DNA of 64,000 nt from Symbiodinium natans. Taxonomy: Eukaryota; Sar; Dinophyceae; Suessiales; Symbiodiniaceae. The DNA is taken from assembly GCA_905221605.1 (NCBI GenBank), contig CAJNDS010001458.1, positions 250,001 through 314,000 on the forward strand, written 5' to 3'. The translations under genes were made by a program, and so were the position numbers. This document shows, piece after piece, positions 53,244 through 62,808 of the stretch (its first letter is position 1; each line of letters begins with the position of its first letter). Under the pieces are notes generated by a model that saw only the letters and a list, made by a program, of their open reading frames with translations, was not told the origin of the DNA and made no database searches.

Positions 53244-53383
53244 CATGGTTTTGGGATTGGGGTTTTAGGGTTTAGGGTTTAGGGTTTAGGGTTTAGGGTT
53301 TTGGGATGAGGCCTGGGCCCGACACCCCTAAACCCCTGAACGCTTCAACCCTCGGTTGAGGGTTTGGGGTCTTCGGCACATAT

Positions 53384-53642
53384 GGGGGTTTACGAAACGG
53401 ACCCCTTCACATGAAACTTCCCTACCCCCAAATATTAAATACACCCCCCCCCCCCCCCCCCCCCCCCCCCAGTATACTGCAGGTTATAGGGGAGAGGGGG
53501 GTATTTAGAAAAAGTTAGGGGGGAGGGGATTATTGGGGTCATACGGGGGTTTACGAAAAAGGGAACCCTAAAATAGACCACAAATAGCAGGATTCCTTTT
53601 TAATAAGGACCCCAACAAGGTACCTCTACTTCGGAAACTCCC
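53384..53642. mobile_element. Two family A elements around a 27-C run
   Basis: A left fragment starts GGGGGTTTACGAAACGGACC (53384) and loses similarity near a C27 run (53444-53470). A fuller copy runs from GGGGGTTTACGAAAAAGGGA (53544) through TAGCAGGATTCCTTTTTAAT to ACTTCGGAAACTCCC (53642). Both starts follow CATA(T/C). Confidence 0.6.
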
Positions 53643-54490
53643 ATTTGTGGCGCCCTATTGGAATTGGATCCCCTACGTCCTCCACACCCCCATTCCAGCT
53701 TAGGGTTGGGGTTTGGGGTTTGGGGTTTAGGGTTTAGGGTTGGGGCTTTGGGGTTTGGGGTATAGGGTTTGGGATTTGGGGTTACGGGCTTAGGGCTTTG
53801 GGTTTCGAGGTCTCGGGCCAGCCCAAGCAATGGCCTACAAGGCTTTCTCAAAGAAGTTGGCATGTACAGCCCCCAGAACCCTGAGGGTTGAGGGTGTTAG
53901 GGTTTTAGGGGTTTTAAGGGTTTTAAGGTAAGGGTCTAAGGGTTTAGGGTTTTAGGGTTTTAAGGGTTTAGGGTTTTTGGGGTTTTCAGGGTTTAGGGTT
54001 TTAGCGTCTAGGGTCAAACGTAACCCTGATCCCTGAGGTTGAGGGCGCAGCGCCTTCGTGGTTTCGGGGTTTCGGGGCAAACGAACCCTTTGGACCCTAA
54101 ACCCTTTAAAGCCCAAACCCGAAGCCTCGTTTCTAAACCTACAGTATACATATGATGCCCCCAAACACGTCTTCCAAGAGGAGGAAACAGATGGCATGGC
54201 AAACATTCTTGGTTGGTTACTACAGATTGCTAATTGTAAAACCCAGAAATTCTTATGGACATGATCCCAAATGTAGGAATTATTCAGATGAAAGCTTCTG
54301 GATGTCCAAAAAACCCAAATACATGTTGACAGAATATAGGATCTCTTCCAAGTATAGGATGAAAGAAAAGTGTATGAGAATGAAGATCACCCAGTAATAA
54401 AACGAACCTAAATTACCTAAACCACAATTCATGCACCCAAACCCCAAAATTACCTAAATTACCTCAACTCCTAAACCCTAAACCCCTAAA

Positions 54491-54592
54491 TGGTCATTTC
54501 TCAAAATTAGGGTCCCTTTAGGGTCCTTATTATAAGGCGGCCCGTCTTATTTGGGGCAGCCAGAAAGGGACCAGATTTTAGAGAACTGACCA
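54491..54592. mobile_element. MITE-like element, family I copy 2
   Basis: TGGTCATTTCTCAAAATTAG at the left; TTTTAGAGAACTGACCA at the right, its near complement. GGTCCCTTTAGGGTCC near the left end. The base before the element closes a CCCCTAAA unit. Confidence 0.7.
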
Positions 54593-54852
54593 AGCTAGCT
54601 ACACCGGCGCTGGCCTGAGGCTGTAGAAGGGATGTCGTCCTCCTCGCGGTCGTGGGTTCAGGGTTTAGGGTTGAGGGTTTAGGGTTTCGAGTTTAGGGTG
54701 CTGGGTGCAGGGTCCAGAGGGTTTCGGGTTTAGGGTCGCTCAGCGCCGGAGGTGCAGAGAACGAAGGGTTTGGAAGCTTCCTCGAACATCTCCAACCAGA
54801 AAACCTGAGCAATCCACACCTAAACACAAAACCTCAAAAGCCCAAAGCCCTA

Positions 54853-54943
54853 CTGTAGGGGCTTTAATACTTAGAATAGGGTTTTGGGGGTTATTATAGC
54901 AGATTTATAAAGGGACCATACAGGAATATTTTTAGTAAACCTG
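54853..54943. mobile_element. MITE-like element, family E, reference copy without insertion
   Basis: CTGTAGGGGCTTTAATACTT, AGAATAGGGTTTTGGGGGTT, ATTATAGCAGATTTATAAAG, GGACCATACAGGAATATTTT. The right end is not the usual CCGACCCCTA. Confidence 0.6.
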
Positions 54944-54977
54944 AGCAACCCACACCTAACACACAAACCCCCTGGAT

Positions 54978-55062
54978 CTTCGTAGGGAATGAGGGAATGG
55001 TGGCCCTGTATACACCCTTTAAGGGATTCTATAGGGCCGTAATTCCCTCATTCCCTACTAAG
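54978..55062. mobile_element. MITE-like element, family D copy 1
   Basis: CTTCGTAGGGAATGAGGGAA at the left and TTCCCTCATTCCCTACTAAG at the right, a 21-bp inverted repeat with one mismatch (CTTCG against CTTAG). The centre has CACCCTTTAAGGG. A CCCTAAA tract starts next to its right end. Confidence 0.8.
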
Positions 55063-55462
55063 CCTAAACCCTAAACCCTACACCCTCCACCCTAAACCCT
55101 AAACCCTAAACCCTAAATAAGAACCAGCCAGCAAAAGCCTCAAAAGCACGAAGCCCTACACACCCAAGAACCCCAAAGAAATCCCCGTCCGCGTCCATGT
55201 CACCAGCCTGCTGGTCCTGCGTTTAGGGTTTAGGGTTTAGGGTGTAGGGTTTAGGGTTTAGGGTGTAGGGCACCCACCCAACCGAATCTGGGGGGTGCCA
55301 GCGAAAGAGAGAAAGCCCCACAAAAGCCCTGACCCCTAAGCCCTAAACCCTTGGGTTAGCCCTGAACCCTAAACCCTAAACCCTAAGCCCTAAACCCTTA
55401 ACCCAAGGCGTTTTGGCCTCTCCCAGAACATCCTTCGGCCTGGGGGCCCGGGGAACCAGCTT

Positions 55463-55596
55463 CTATAGGGGCCTGAATAACTAGAATAGGGTCTTGGGTT
55501 TAGGGTTTAGGGTTTAGGGTTTAGGGTTTAGGGTTTATATAGTAAGCCTTTACAGGGACCATAAGGGGCTACTGTTAGTGCTGATTCCGACCCCTA
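55463..55596. mobile_element. MITE-like element, family E, with internal telomere-like array
   Basis: CTATAGGGGCCTGAATAACT, AGAATAGGGTCTTGGG, then six TTTAGGG units (about 55498-55536), then TATATAGTAAGCCTTTACAG, GGACCATAAGGGGCTACTGT and TTCCGACCCCTA. The copy at 54853 reads TTTTGGGGGTTATTATAGCA with no array at that point. Confidence 0.8.
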
Positions 55597-55929
55597 ATGG
55601 CCTGCCGGGGGCTCTTGGCTAAAAGTGGGGCGCAGGATAAGACGTGACTGGGTCGGCCCTTAAAGCCCTTTGACAGGCAGGGTTTAAGGGTTTGGGGTTT
55701 AGGGTTTAGCGTTTCGGGTCTTCGGTTTAGGGTGTCGGGTTTGCGTCCAACGCGTTCTCCCCTAAACCTTAACCCCCAAACCCTAAACCGTTAACCCTAA
55801 ACCCTGAATCCTGAACAGAATCAGCACCTTCTCCCCAAACCCGGGTCCACGAAGTCGCGGATTCCGATCAGATGGCATCGCTGCCTCGGACAGCAGCTCC
55901 GGCTTCGAGATCCCGCTGTGATGTTTTCG

Positions 55930-55990
55930 GGGGTTTAGGGTTTAGGGTTTAGGGTTTAGGGTTTAGGGTTTAGGGTTTAGGGTTTAGGGC
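55930..55990. repeat. Telomere-like array, 8 TTTAGGG units
   Basis: Perfect units between GTTTTCGGGGG and CGCGCGCCC. Confidence 0.95.
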
Positions 55991-56736
55991 GCGCGCCCAA
56001 TGGACTCTTCTTTTCCTCCCCAAAGTCCCCCTGCAGTTTAGGGTTCGAGGAAGTTTCTTCGGGCTCCAGAGGGTCTCACTACTCTTGCTCGAACTTTCGG
56101 AAACCTGTGAACAATGCTCATGACTTTAGGTAGCCCAAACAACCCCAAAGATGTTCACACGACATCCCCGAAGACTAAGGGTACTCAAGGCCTCCTTCGA
56201 CACAAGAGGGCCTCAGGGTCGGAAACTTTGCACTCAAAACGGTTCCGCGGTTCCGCAGTCTTCGTCTCGAGGACCCGAATGGTTTGGGGGTTGTGGGTTT
56301 GGGGTTTAGGGTTTGGTGTTGGGGGTTTACGGCCTTGAACCCCTAAAAGCCCTGGATCTGATACCCAAGACTCGGAGGACTCTGCCTAAAGCCTACGGGC
56401 CCTTGACCTGTGTGAACCCGTGCGTGAATGCAACTTTGCCTTAGGTTGGTCAGACAAGGAAACGCTTTTAGTGTTTGGGCTTGGGGTTTAGGCTTTGGTT
56501 GCTCCGTGGGACAGACAACAAACAAGAAACAAGGCAACAAACAAGACAACAAACGAGAACCACAACAAAAAACCTAAATCCTAAACCCTAAACCCTGAGC
56601 CCTAAGCCCTAACTCCTAAACCCTAAACCCTGAACCCTATAGTGGAAAGGATGGAATTTGGGCCCCGGGGCTCAAAGTCAAAGGGAGAAAGAAGTTTATG
56701 GGAGCCATCCTTTCCCATCTAAACCCACCCGAAGCA

Positions 56737-56800
56737 ACCCTAAACCCTAAACCCTAAACCCTAAACCCTAAACCCTAAACCCTAAACCCTAAACCCTAAA
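56737..56800. repeat. Telomere-like array, 9 CCCTAAA units
   Basis: Perfect units between GAAGCAA and GGAGCCCC. Confidence 0.96.
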
Positions 56801-57386
56801 GGAGCCCCACCCGAGATTTAGAATGATTTCGGGCTTCCCGGTGGGAGGGATCCTGGCCGGTCTATCGTGTTCGCTGGTTTGGGAGCATTGGGCGTCTCTG
56901 CCTCGAACCCAAAGCCCCAACCCCAAATCCAAAGACCCGGTTTAGGGTTTAGGCCCTAAGGCTCCAAACCTCGGACCCCAAGCCCTAAACCCCTAAGCTC
57001 TAAGCTCTGAACCACCTTTCCCGATCCTCCCAGGGGTCTAAGTACCAGTACCCCTGGGCGCTCGGCCCATCCATCTGGTCATAGGTCACCTGCCCACGGG
57101 TTTAGGGCTTAGGGTTTAGGGTTTAGGGCTTATGGTTTAGGGTTTAGGGCTTAGGGTTTGGGGATCTTTTCTCAGGGTTTAGAAGCCTGAGCCCTCGATT
57201 TGTTCCATGGTTGTTGAAGCATTAGGGTTTAGGGTTCAGGGTTTAATTAGGGTCCCCCCCCCCCCCAAACCCGAAACTCCAAACTCTAAACTCACTTAAG
57301 GGCCCTTTTGAACAGTCGCTCGCGGGTGCAGGGTTTGGTGTTCGGGGTTTCAGGAGAGGACGCAACAAGGATGCGGTGTCCTCTGG

Positions 57387-57466
57387 CTGGTTCTTCGTAG
57401 GGAATGAGGGAATAAGTATCCTACATAATCCCTTAAAGGGTATATACATATACATATATCTATATC

Positions 57467-57500
<34 letters not shown>

Positions 57501-57533
57501 TATGTAGGGCCCTCATTCCCTACTAAGAACCAG
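57387..57533. mobile_element. MITE-like element, family D copy 2, with AT microsatellite
   Basis: CTGGTTCTTCGTAGGGAATG at the left and CATTCCCTACTAAGAACCAG at the right; the inverted repeat is about 24 bp with the same single mismatch as copy 1. The centre (about 57440-57506) is a TA/TATATC microsatellite where copy 1 has a short unique loop. Confidence 0.85.
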
Positions 57534-57626
57534 GGGGTCCTTAGCCAGATTGTAGTCCCCATTGTCGAAACAATGGTTCCTAAGACCCTGCACAATAGCA
57601 ATCGAAGACGCAAACCCTAAGCCCTA

Positions 57627-57753
57627 CTTGGAGGTTCATGGTACTTATGAACAAATTATCACTGTACTTATAACCCACTTATAAGCCCCCTTAAATGCGC
57701 TAATCTGGTTATATGTACAGTTATAAGGCTAATAAGTACCATGAACCTCCAAG
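57627..57753. mobile_element. MITE-like element, family B, reference copy
   Basis: CTTGGAGGTTCATGGTACTT at the left with its exact complement at the right (22 bp). Interior: CACTGTACTTATAACCCACT, TATAAGCCCCCTTAAATGCG and GTACAGTTATAAGGC. No ORF. Confidence 0.88.
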
Positions 57754-58486
57754 AATTGTGGCGTGGGAGTTCAGCCCTCGTTGCATCAGCTTCAGGGTTG
57801 CACCCTTGGGTTTTGGGGAGCCGTTTTGAAGATCCCTGAGGCAAGATCGATGCCGCTATAGGGATGTTTTTCGGGGGAACCTCTAGGGGTACAATCTTTA
57901 GGCGTGCGAGCCCTAAACCCTAAATTGACTTGATGGTTCCATTCCCTATGTTCCCTGTGTCAGTGGTCCCCAAGTCAAGGCAGGGGGCAGGGTTCAAGGT
58001 TACACCCCCCCTAACCCCCCCTCAAACCACCCCCCCCCCCCCCCCCCCCAAAACCCCCTCCCTGAACCCTCCAAAAACCCCCGAAACCACCCTAAACCTA
58101 AGGGTTTTTGGAGGTGTGCCCTGATAGGGTGCCTGCTAGAGGTTTCGGGTTTGCTTTGGGGCCTGCGCTGTAAGGGGCGCTCCCAACCCCCACCCCCCCA
58201 AAACAAAAAAAGATCCCTAAACCCTAAAAGTTTGGGTCTTAGGGTCCCTGAACCCCAAAGCCCTTAACCCTAAACCCTAAACCCCAAGCCCTTAACCCTA
58301 AACCCTAAACCCTAAACCCTTAGCCCCGAAGCCCTTAACCCTAAGCCCTAAGCCCTAAACCCTAAACCCAAGGGAGTTTGGGCGCATGCCCGCCTGGAGC
58401 AGCTCCACACAAATTTTGCCCAAGCATGAGTCGACCATTCCTGGGTCGCCCAGGGGCGGTGCGATAATGGTTTAGGGGCTGTTTCG

Positions 58487-58622
58487 TTTAGGGTTTAGGG
58501 TTTAGGGTTTAGGGTTTAGGGTTTAGGGTTTAGGGTTTAGGGTTTAGGGTTTAGGGTTTAGGGTTTAGGGTTTTTAGGGTTCAGGGTTCAGGGTTCAGGG
58601 TTTGGGGTTTGGGGTTTAGGGG
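58487..58622. repeat. Telomere-like array, about 19 units
   Basis: About 12 perfect TTTAGGG units, then TTCAGGG three times and TTTGGGG twice: variants sit in blocks at the right edge. Confidence 0.95.
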
Positions 58623-58760
58623 TGTTGTTGGTGTATTGGATACGTAGTAGCACAAGGCTCCCTAGCGAGCTAGGAATGAAAAGGCTGGACAGTCTGTAGC
58701 CGCATCAGCCCAACCCTACCTTAATTAGGGTGCTGCTTCTTGTGCCGGGCTCGGTGAGCC

Positions 58761-58873
58761 TGGTACCCAGTAACCATATGATAATAAGGGCACCTTTTTT
58801 TGGGTCGGCGAATTTTGTAAAGGAAAAAAAAAAAAAAAAAAGGGAAAAGGGTACCACTGGGCTCCCAAGGTAA
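58761..58873. repeat. Interspersed repeat family H, copy 5
   Basis: TGGTACCCAGTAACCATATG, AAGGGCACCTTTTTTTGGGT, TTTTGTAAAGG, an A run of about 19, GGGTACCACTGGGCTCCCAA. CTTGG-type ends may form an imperfect inverted repeat. Confidence 0.6.
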
Positions 58874-60005
58874 AGGAACAAACCCATGGACCCACAAGCC
58901 GACAGGGGCAAAAGTACCACTGGCTTCCTTGATTCCTGGATTCCTGGGAAGGCTGAGCTCCAAACCAAGGCGCAAAAAGGGGGGGGGGGGGAGGCTTCGT
59001 ACTTAGGCCCCTGCCCCCCCCTCTCTTGTAGTTTCGGGTTTAGGCTTTAGACAGGAAGCCCAAAACCCTAAACCCTGAACCCGAAACGCTTAACCTAAAC
59101 CCTTGTACTGCACTGCAAGGCTCGTGTGTGGAATGCTCCTGCTCGGCCTGTATCGCGGCCTGAGAAGCCTCAGGCCCAGGGGTCAAAGCGAATCAAGGGG
59201 CTTCGGGGGGGCTTAGAGGGGTTTCGGGTTTAGGGTTTAGGGTTTGGGGTTTGGGGTTTGGGGTTTCGGGTTCAGGGTGCCGAGCTTCGGGCTTGATATG
59301 GGACTACTGGGTGGGTGGGCAGCTTTCGTTATGTGGTGCACTGCTTAATACCGCATGGACTCTGCGAAGCTGAACCCTAAGCACCCTGAAGACTCCAAAA
59401 ACCTAAGCCCTAACACTCTAAGACCCTGAAACCCCAAAAACCTGCAAACCGAAAACCCGAAAGCCCGAAAACCCTAAAGCCCGAAAACCCTAAAGCCCCT
59501 AAACCCCGAGACCCTAAGAAGGCCCAATGCAGTGGAAGAAGCTTCCCAGCAGCTGGGACGCTCTCCGCGCCTGGAAGCATTGGGAATCTGCACCCCGGAC
59601 CAACCCTAGGGGTGAGGGGTTTGAGGTTTTGGGGGGTAGGGTTTAGGGTTTGAGGTTTTAGGGTTTTGGGAGTGTGCCGTTTTGGGGGGTAGGATGTTGG
59701 TTTCTTGGGGGATTCAGGGTTTTGTGGGTTTGAGGGTTTGAGGTTTTAGGTTCTGCGGAGGTTTACGGTTTTGGGGGGTATAGGGTTTGGGGTTTTTGGG
59801 GTTTAGGGTTTGGGGCTGAGGGCTTTCGGGTTTAGGGGTTTTGGGGTTTGGTGCCTTGTAATATGTGAGCCTTGCAAGCCCTCATAACCCATAAAGGAAC
59901 GAAAAGCCAATCCCCAAGGTCCAGAACTTGTCTTCTCCATTCTGAACGCTGACTTTTACACTTTCCTGAGAGCATCTGAGAGCCACAAAAACAAGCCATA
60001 CTCTT

Positions 60006-60092
60006 GGGATGCTCCCCCTTCTACTAAGAGGCATTATAAGCGGGTGTACTATAATCCCTACCAAGGACTCTTCGTATAAGGGGGAGCATCCC
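60006..60092. mobile_element. MITE-like element, family G, reference copy
   Basis: GGGATGCTCCCCCTT at the left with its exact complement AAGGGGGAGCATCCC at the right. The interior has GCATTATAAGCGGGTGTACT and ACTCTTCGTATAAG. 87 bp. Confidence 0.82.
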
Positions 60093-60208
60093 GACCGGTA
60101 CTCTTAATATGCCCCCTTGATGTTGATAAACAACCCTACATCCCAAAGCCTAAGCTCCTGAAGGAAACTGCAGAACTTGGTTCCCCTATATCTTGGGGTT
60201 TAGGAGTG

Positions 60209-60266
60209 CGGGTTTAGGGTTTAGGGTTTAGGGTTTAGGGTTTAGGGTTTAGGGCTTAGGGCTTAG
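60209..60266. repeat. Telomere-like array, 8 units
   Basis: Six perfect TTTAGGG, then two CTTAGGG. Confidence 0.93.
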
Positions 60267-60322
60267 AGCTTAAGGAACAGGCTGAGGCATGCTCCTAGCT
60301 TGACGGAGGCAAGCGAGGGTGG

Positions 60323-60532
60323 CTAGACCCAGGGAATCTACAGGCTGCCCTTTTGGGTTTTCAGGGGATTCTAAAGGGAACCCCCAACCCTAAAAAGAAA
60401 GAAATCAGGGCCTACTCCGGGTCCTAGTTGCGGAGAAAGAAGAGGGACTCTTTTGAGCAGACCCGCGCCCCCTAATCCCCAAGCGCTTTTTCAAGCGCCA
60501 AACTGGGGGAGGGGGGGGGGGGGGGGGGGGAG
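60323..60532. mobile_element. Interspersed element family K, copy 2
   Basis: CTAGACCCAGGGAATCTACA, GGCTGCCCTTTTGGGTTTTC, GGGCCTACTCCGGGTCCTAG, GGACTCTTTTGAGCAGACCC, GCGCCAAACTGGGGG and a G run. Parallel to 42173-42374 along its length, including the terminal G run. Confidence 0.7.
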
Positions 60533-60871
60533 GGATGCCCTTGGGCTTCTCAGAACCCTAAACCCTAAACCCTAAACCCCAAACCCTGCACCCTCCACCC
60601 AGGTTTTGCCTCGACTTCCGGCATGAGATCCGTGAGCTTCATGCCTTTGTAGCATGTCGCGTCCTCGCTCCTCAGTGTGAAAGGGGGGGGGGGGTTGGTT
60701 TTAGGACTTAGGGTTCAGGGTTCAGGGTTTAGGCTTTAGGGCTCAGGGTTAGGGATTAGGCCTTAGGGCTCCTCGATAGTTTCGCTCATGTGTCCAAGAA
60801 CCAAGCGGACACACTTCAGCATTCCTACTGGTGTGGGAGAGCCCTGCAGCCGTTTCTGTGATGAGCTTAGA

Positions 60872-60924
60872 GCCTAGACCCTAGACCCTAGACCCTAGAC
60901 CCTAGACCCTAAACCCTAAACCCT
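60872..60924. repeat. Array homogenised to CCCTAGA, then CCCTAAA
   Basis: Five consecutive CCCTAGA units followed by two CCCTAAA units. Confidence 0.92.
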
Positions 60925-61016
60925 TCAGTGGCGAGAGCCGCCCAGAGACTCAAACCCTGCGAAGGCAACATCGTCCCAGCTGGAACTGCGAAGTTGCAGA
61001 GGTTAAGGGATTGGGG

Positions 61017-61140
61017 GGTTTAGGGTTTAGGGTTTAGGGTTTAGGGTTTAGGGTTTAGGGTTTAGGGTTTAGGGTTTAGGGTTTAGGGTTTAGGGTTTAG
61101 GGTTTAGGGTTTAGGGTTTAGGGTTTAGGGTTTAGGGTTT
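61017..61140. repeat. Longest perfect telomere-like array, 17 TTTAGGG units
   Basis: Uninterrupted TTTAGGG heptamers; ends TTTGAGGTGC. Confidence 0.97.
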
Positions 61141-61456
61141 GAGGTGCAAAGGTTTGTGGATTAGGGTTTTCGTGCTGGTAGGTTGGCCCTTTGAACCCAC
61201 TGATATGCTTTCTAGAGGTATTCGCTCCCCTTGAAAGATCCAATAAATGTCCCAAGGGCCTACCTGGAACAGGATCCCGCCCTGAACCCTAAACTCCTAA
61301 ACTTGAAGGGTTCCCTGTTCAGCATGTTTTTTTGGGTGGGTGCTAGGAGATTGGGCAGGTTATGAGAAACTTTGAGGGCAGGGGTTGCTTTTCCAACTAT
61401 GAGGAACAAACGATAGAAGAGGCCCAACAAAGAAAGGGCCCACAATTTAGATCCCC

Positions 61457-61494
61457 CCCCCCCCAGATGGTAGGATTAGGGTTTAGGGTTTCTG
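61457..61494. repeat. Family A fragment joined to telomere-like units, joint 1
   Basis: CCCCCAGATGGTAGGATT is followed by AGGGTTTAGGGTTTCTGG. In the intact copy at 5554 the phrase continues TTCCCTTATCATAAGG. The same joint is at 62218. Confidence 0.7.
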
Positions 61495-61831
61495 GGCTTC
61501 GCTTGTGGGGCTCCCTCCCTAAAACCTTGAGCCCTGAAGACCCCAACCCTAAAACCTTAAGCTTTAAACAGCCACGATGATGTTGTAGGGGTTTCTTAGT
61601 ACGGAACTAAGGGACATGGTGCCCGGCATCATCATCCCTCGAAAGGTACATAGAACTTTTTACGAAGAACTCGCAGTTCAGGCCTTCCTCCCCCAACCCT
61701 TCTCCGCAACCAGCCAGATCCAAGATTCAGCAGAAGCGCGGCAAGCTCCTCAAGAAGCCCCGAAACCCTATAACCGCCCAGATTTCCCAAGGCCACAAAA
61801 GGTAGAGGGACCTTATAGGCATGCTGAAAAA

Positions 61832-61935
61832 CTACTAGTTGCTAAGGAACTCCGAAAAAAACCTTTTCTTCCTTGTAAGGGTGATATAGGGACATGTTAT
61901 GTTTTATCTTTGGGGGGTTCTTAAGCAAATGGTAG
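61832..61935. mobile_element. MITE-like element, family C copy 3
   Basis: CTACTAGTTGCTAAGGAACT at the left pairs with GGTTCTTAAGCAAATGGTAG at the right. Centre: TTCCTTGTAAGGGTGATATA. Flanked by AAAA on both sides. Confidence 0.65.
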
Positions 61936-62064
61936 AAAACGATGTGAACGCCATTTTCGGCTCTTGGGGGATCGCGGGAGGCGGTGAAGTGCAACATCGT
62001 CGCTTTCAAGGCCAATCTGTGGCCTCTTCTCTAGTTCCTAGACCCGAAGCTCGAAACACTGTGG

Positions 62065-62116
62065 GCCTAAACCCTAAACCCTAAACCCTAAACCCTAAAC
62101 CCTAAACCCTAAACCC
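62065..62116. repeat. Telomere-like array, 7 CCCTAAA units
   Basis: Perfect units between GTGGG and CCCGTTTCTCC. Confidence 0.95.
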
Positions 62117-62189
62117 GTTTCTCCACTTCCCACAACTCCCGAGCCATCTTTAGACCCCGAGCCAAGGCCCTTGGAGGGACCTGAGAATC

Positions 62190-62272
62190 CCTAAAATGGA
62201 CCCCCCCAGATGGTAGGATTAGGGTTTAGGGTTTAGGGTTTAGGGTTTAGGGTTTAGGGTTTAGGGTTAGGG
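62190..62272. repeat. Family A fragment joined to a telomere-like array, joint 2
   Basis: CCTAAAATGGACCCCCCCAG, ATGGTAGGATT, then seven AGGGTTT-phase units, then GGGGATTTCCGAATAC, which may be the other family A end. The joint GGATT/AGGGTTT equals the one at 61481, though the sequence before CCCCC differs. Confidence 0.7.
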
Positions 62273-62551
62273 GATTTCCGAATACAAAGAACCCGCAAAA
62301 GGCACTACTCCTAGTGTCGGACCCCCACTATCTGAATCTTCGTGATTCGGGGAAAATCCCCCCCCCCCCCCCCCCCAACGCCTGGGTGCTCTGGTTGGCT
62401 GATGGGCATGTAGAAGTAGGGTTCTAAGCATCTCAAAACCACTTAGACCTACTGCTACCCTACCTACAACCCCGTCATCTACTAAACTCTAAACCCTAAA
62501 CCCTAAACCCTGAACCCTGAACCCTAAGCCCTAAACCCTAAACCCTAAATT

Positions 62552-62706
62552 TGGATTTGATCCCAAGACTGGCAGTCGCACGGTACGTTTTCACTGCATA
62601 GCGTTCATGTAACGGCTACAAGGGGCCCCTTATGAACCGATGGGCCGCGGCATATATTCACATCCTGGCATGACTACACACTATACACAGCCTGGATTCA
62701 GACTCA
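62552..62706 (-). repeat. Candidate 3' LTR or terminal region of the copia element
   Basis: On the minus strand TGAGTCTGAATCCAGG begins right after a purine tract and the segment ends near CAAATCCAAATTTAGGG, close to a telomere-like tract. Without the second LTR, which would lie outside the window, the boundaries are a guess. Confidence 0.3.
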
Positions 62707-62716
62707 TCCTCTTCTC
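62707..62716 (-). promoter_or_regulatory. Candidate polypurine tract of the copia element
   Basis: GAGAAGAGGA on the minus strand, about 100 bases after the pol stop codon and directly before a TG. Position fits a polypurine tract; not provable here. Confidence 0.35.
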
Positions 62717-62808
62717 AGGTGTGAATTGAGATAGAGGGAATGTCGTGTTAAACATCGACGTTCTACGTCTCCGTAGCCACTTCTGTCCGTAGCCAACGGG
62801 TAGAGTCT

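Larger units (their letters stand above)
52086..57386. other. Non-coding mosaic
   Basis: Telomere-like tracts at 52085-52160, 52280-52305, 52622-52670, 52735-52800, 53700-53800, 53880-54010, 54655-54735, 55065-55120, 55220-55270, 55330-55405, 55680-55810, 56290-56330, 56575-56640, 56940-56990, 57098-57165 and 57222-57245. The stretch 54140-54420 is AT-rich, unit-free, with an 81-codon frame of unknown nature. Confidence 0.6.
57754..62551. other. Non-coding mosaic up to the copia element
   Basis: Telomere-like tracts at 57912-57925, 58215-58375, 59035-59050, 59225-59275, 59640-59665, 60555-60595, 60710-60760 and 62484-62548, a C20 run at 58030 and G runs at 58979 and 60688. The stretch 59400-59520 has repeated CCCGAAAACCCTAAAGC-type units. 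No gene recognised. Confidence 0.6.

Noticed and set aside
62771-62797. CCGTAGCCA repeated twice, resembling the start of the dinoflagellate spliced leader
   Set aside because: Only the first nine bases match, the rest diverges, and it lies on the strand opposite to the copia transcript and after its stop codon.
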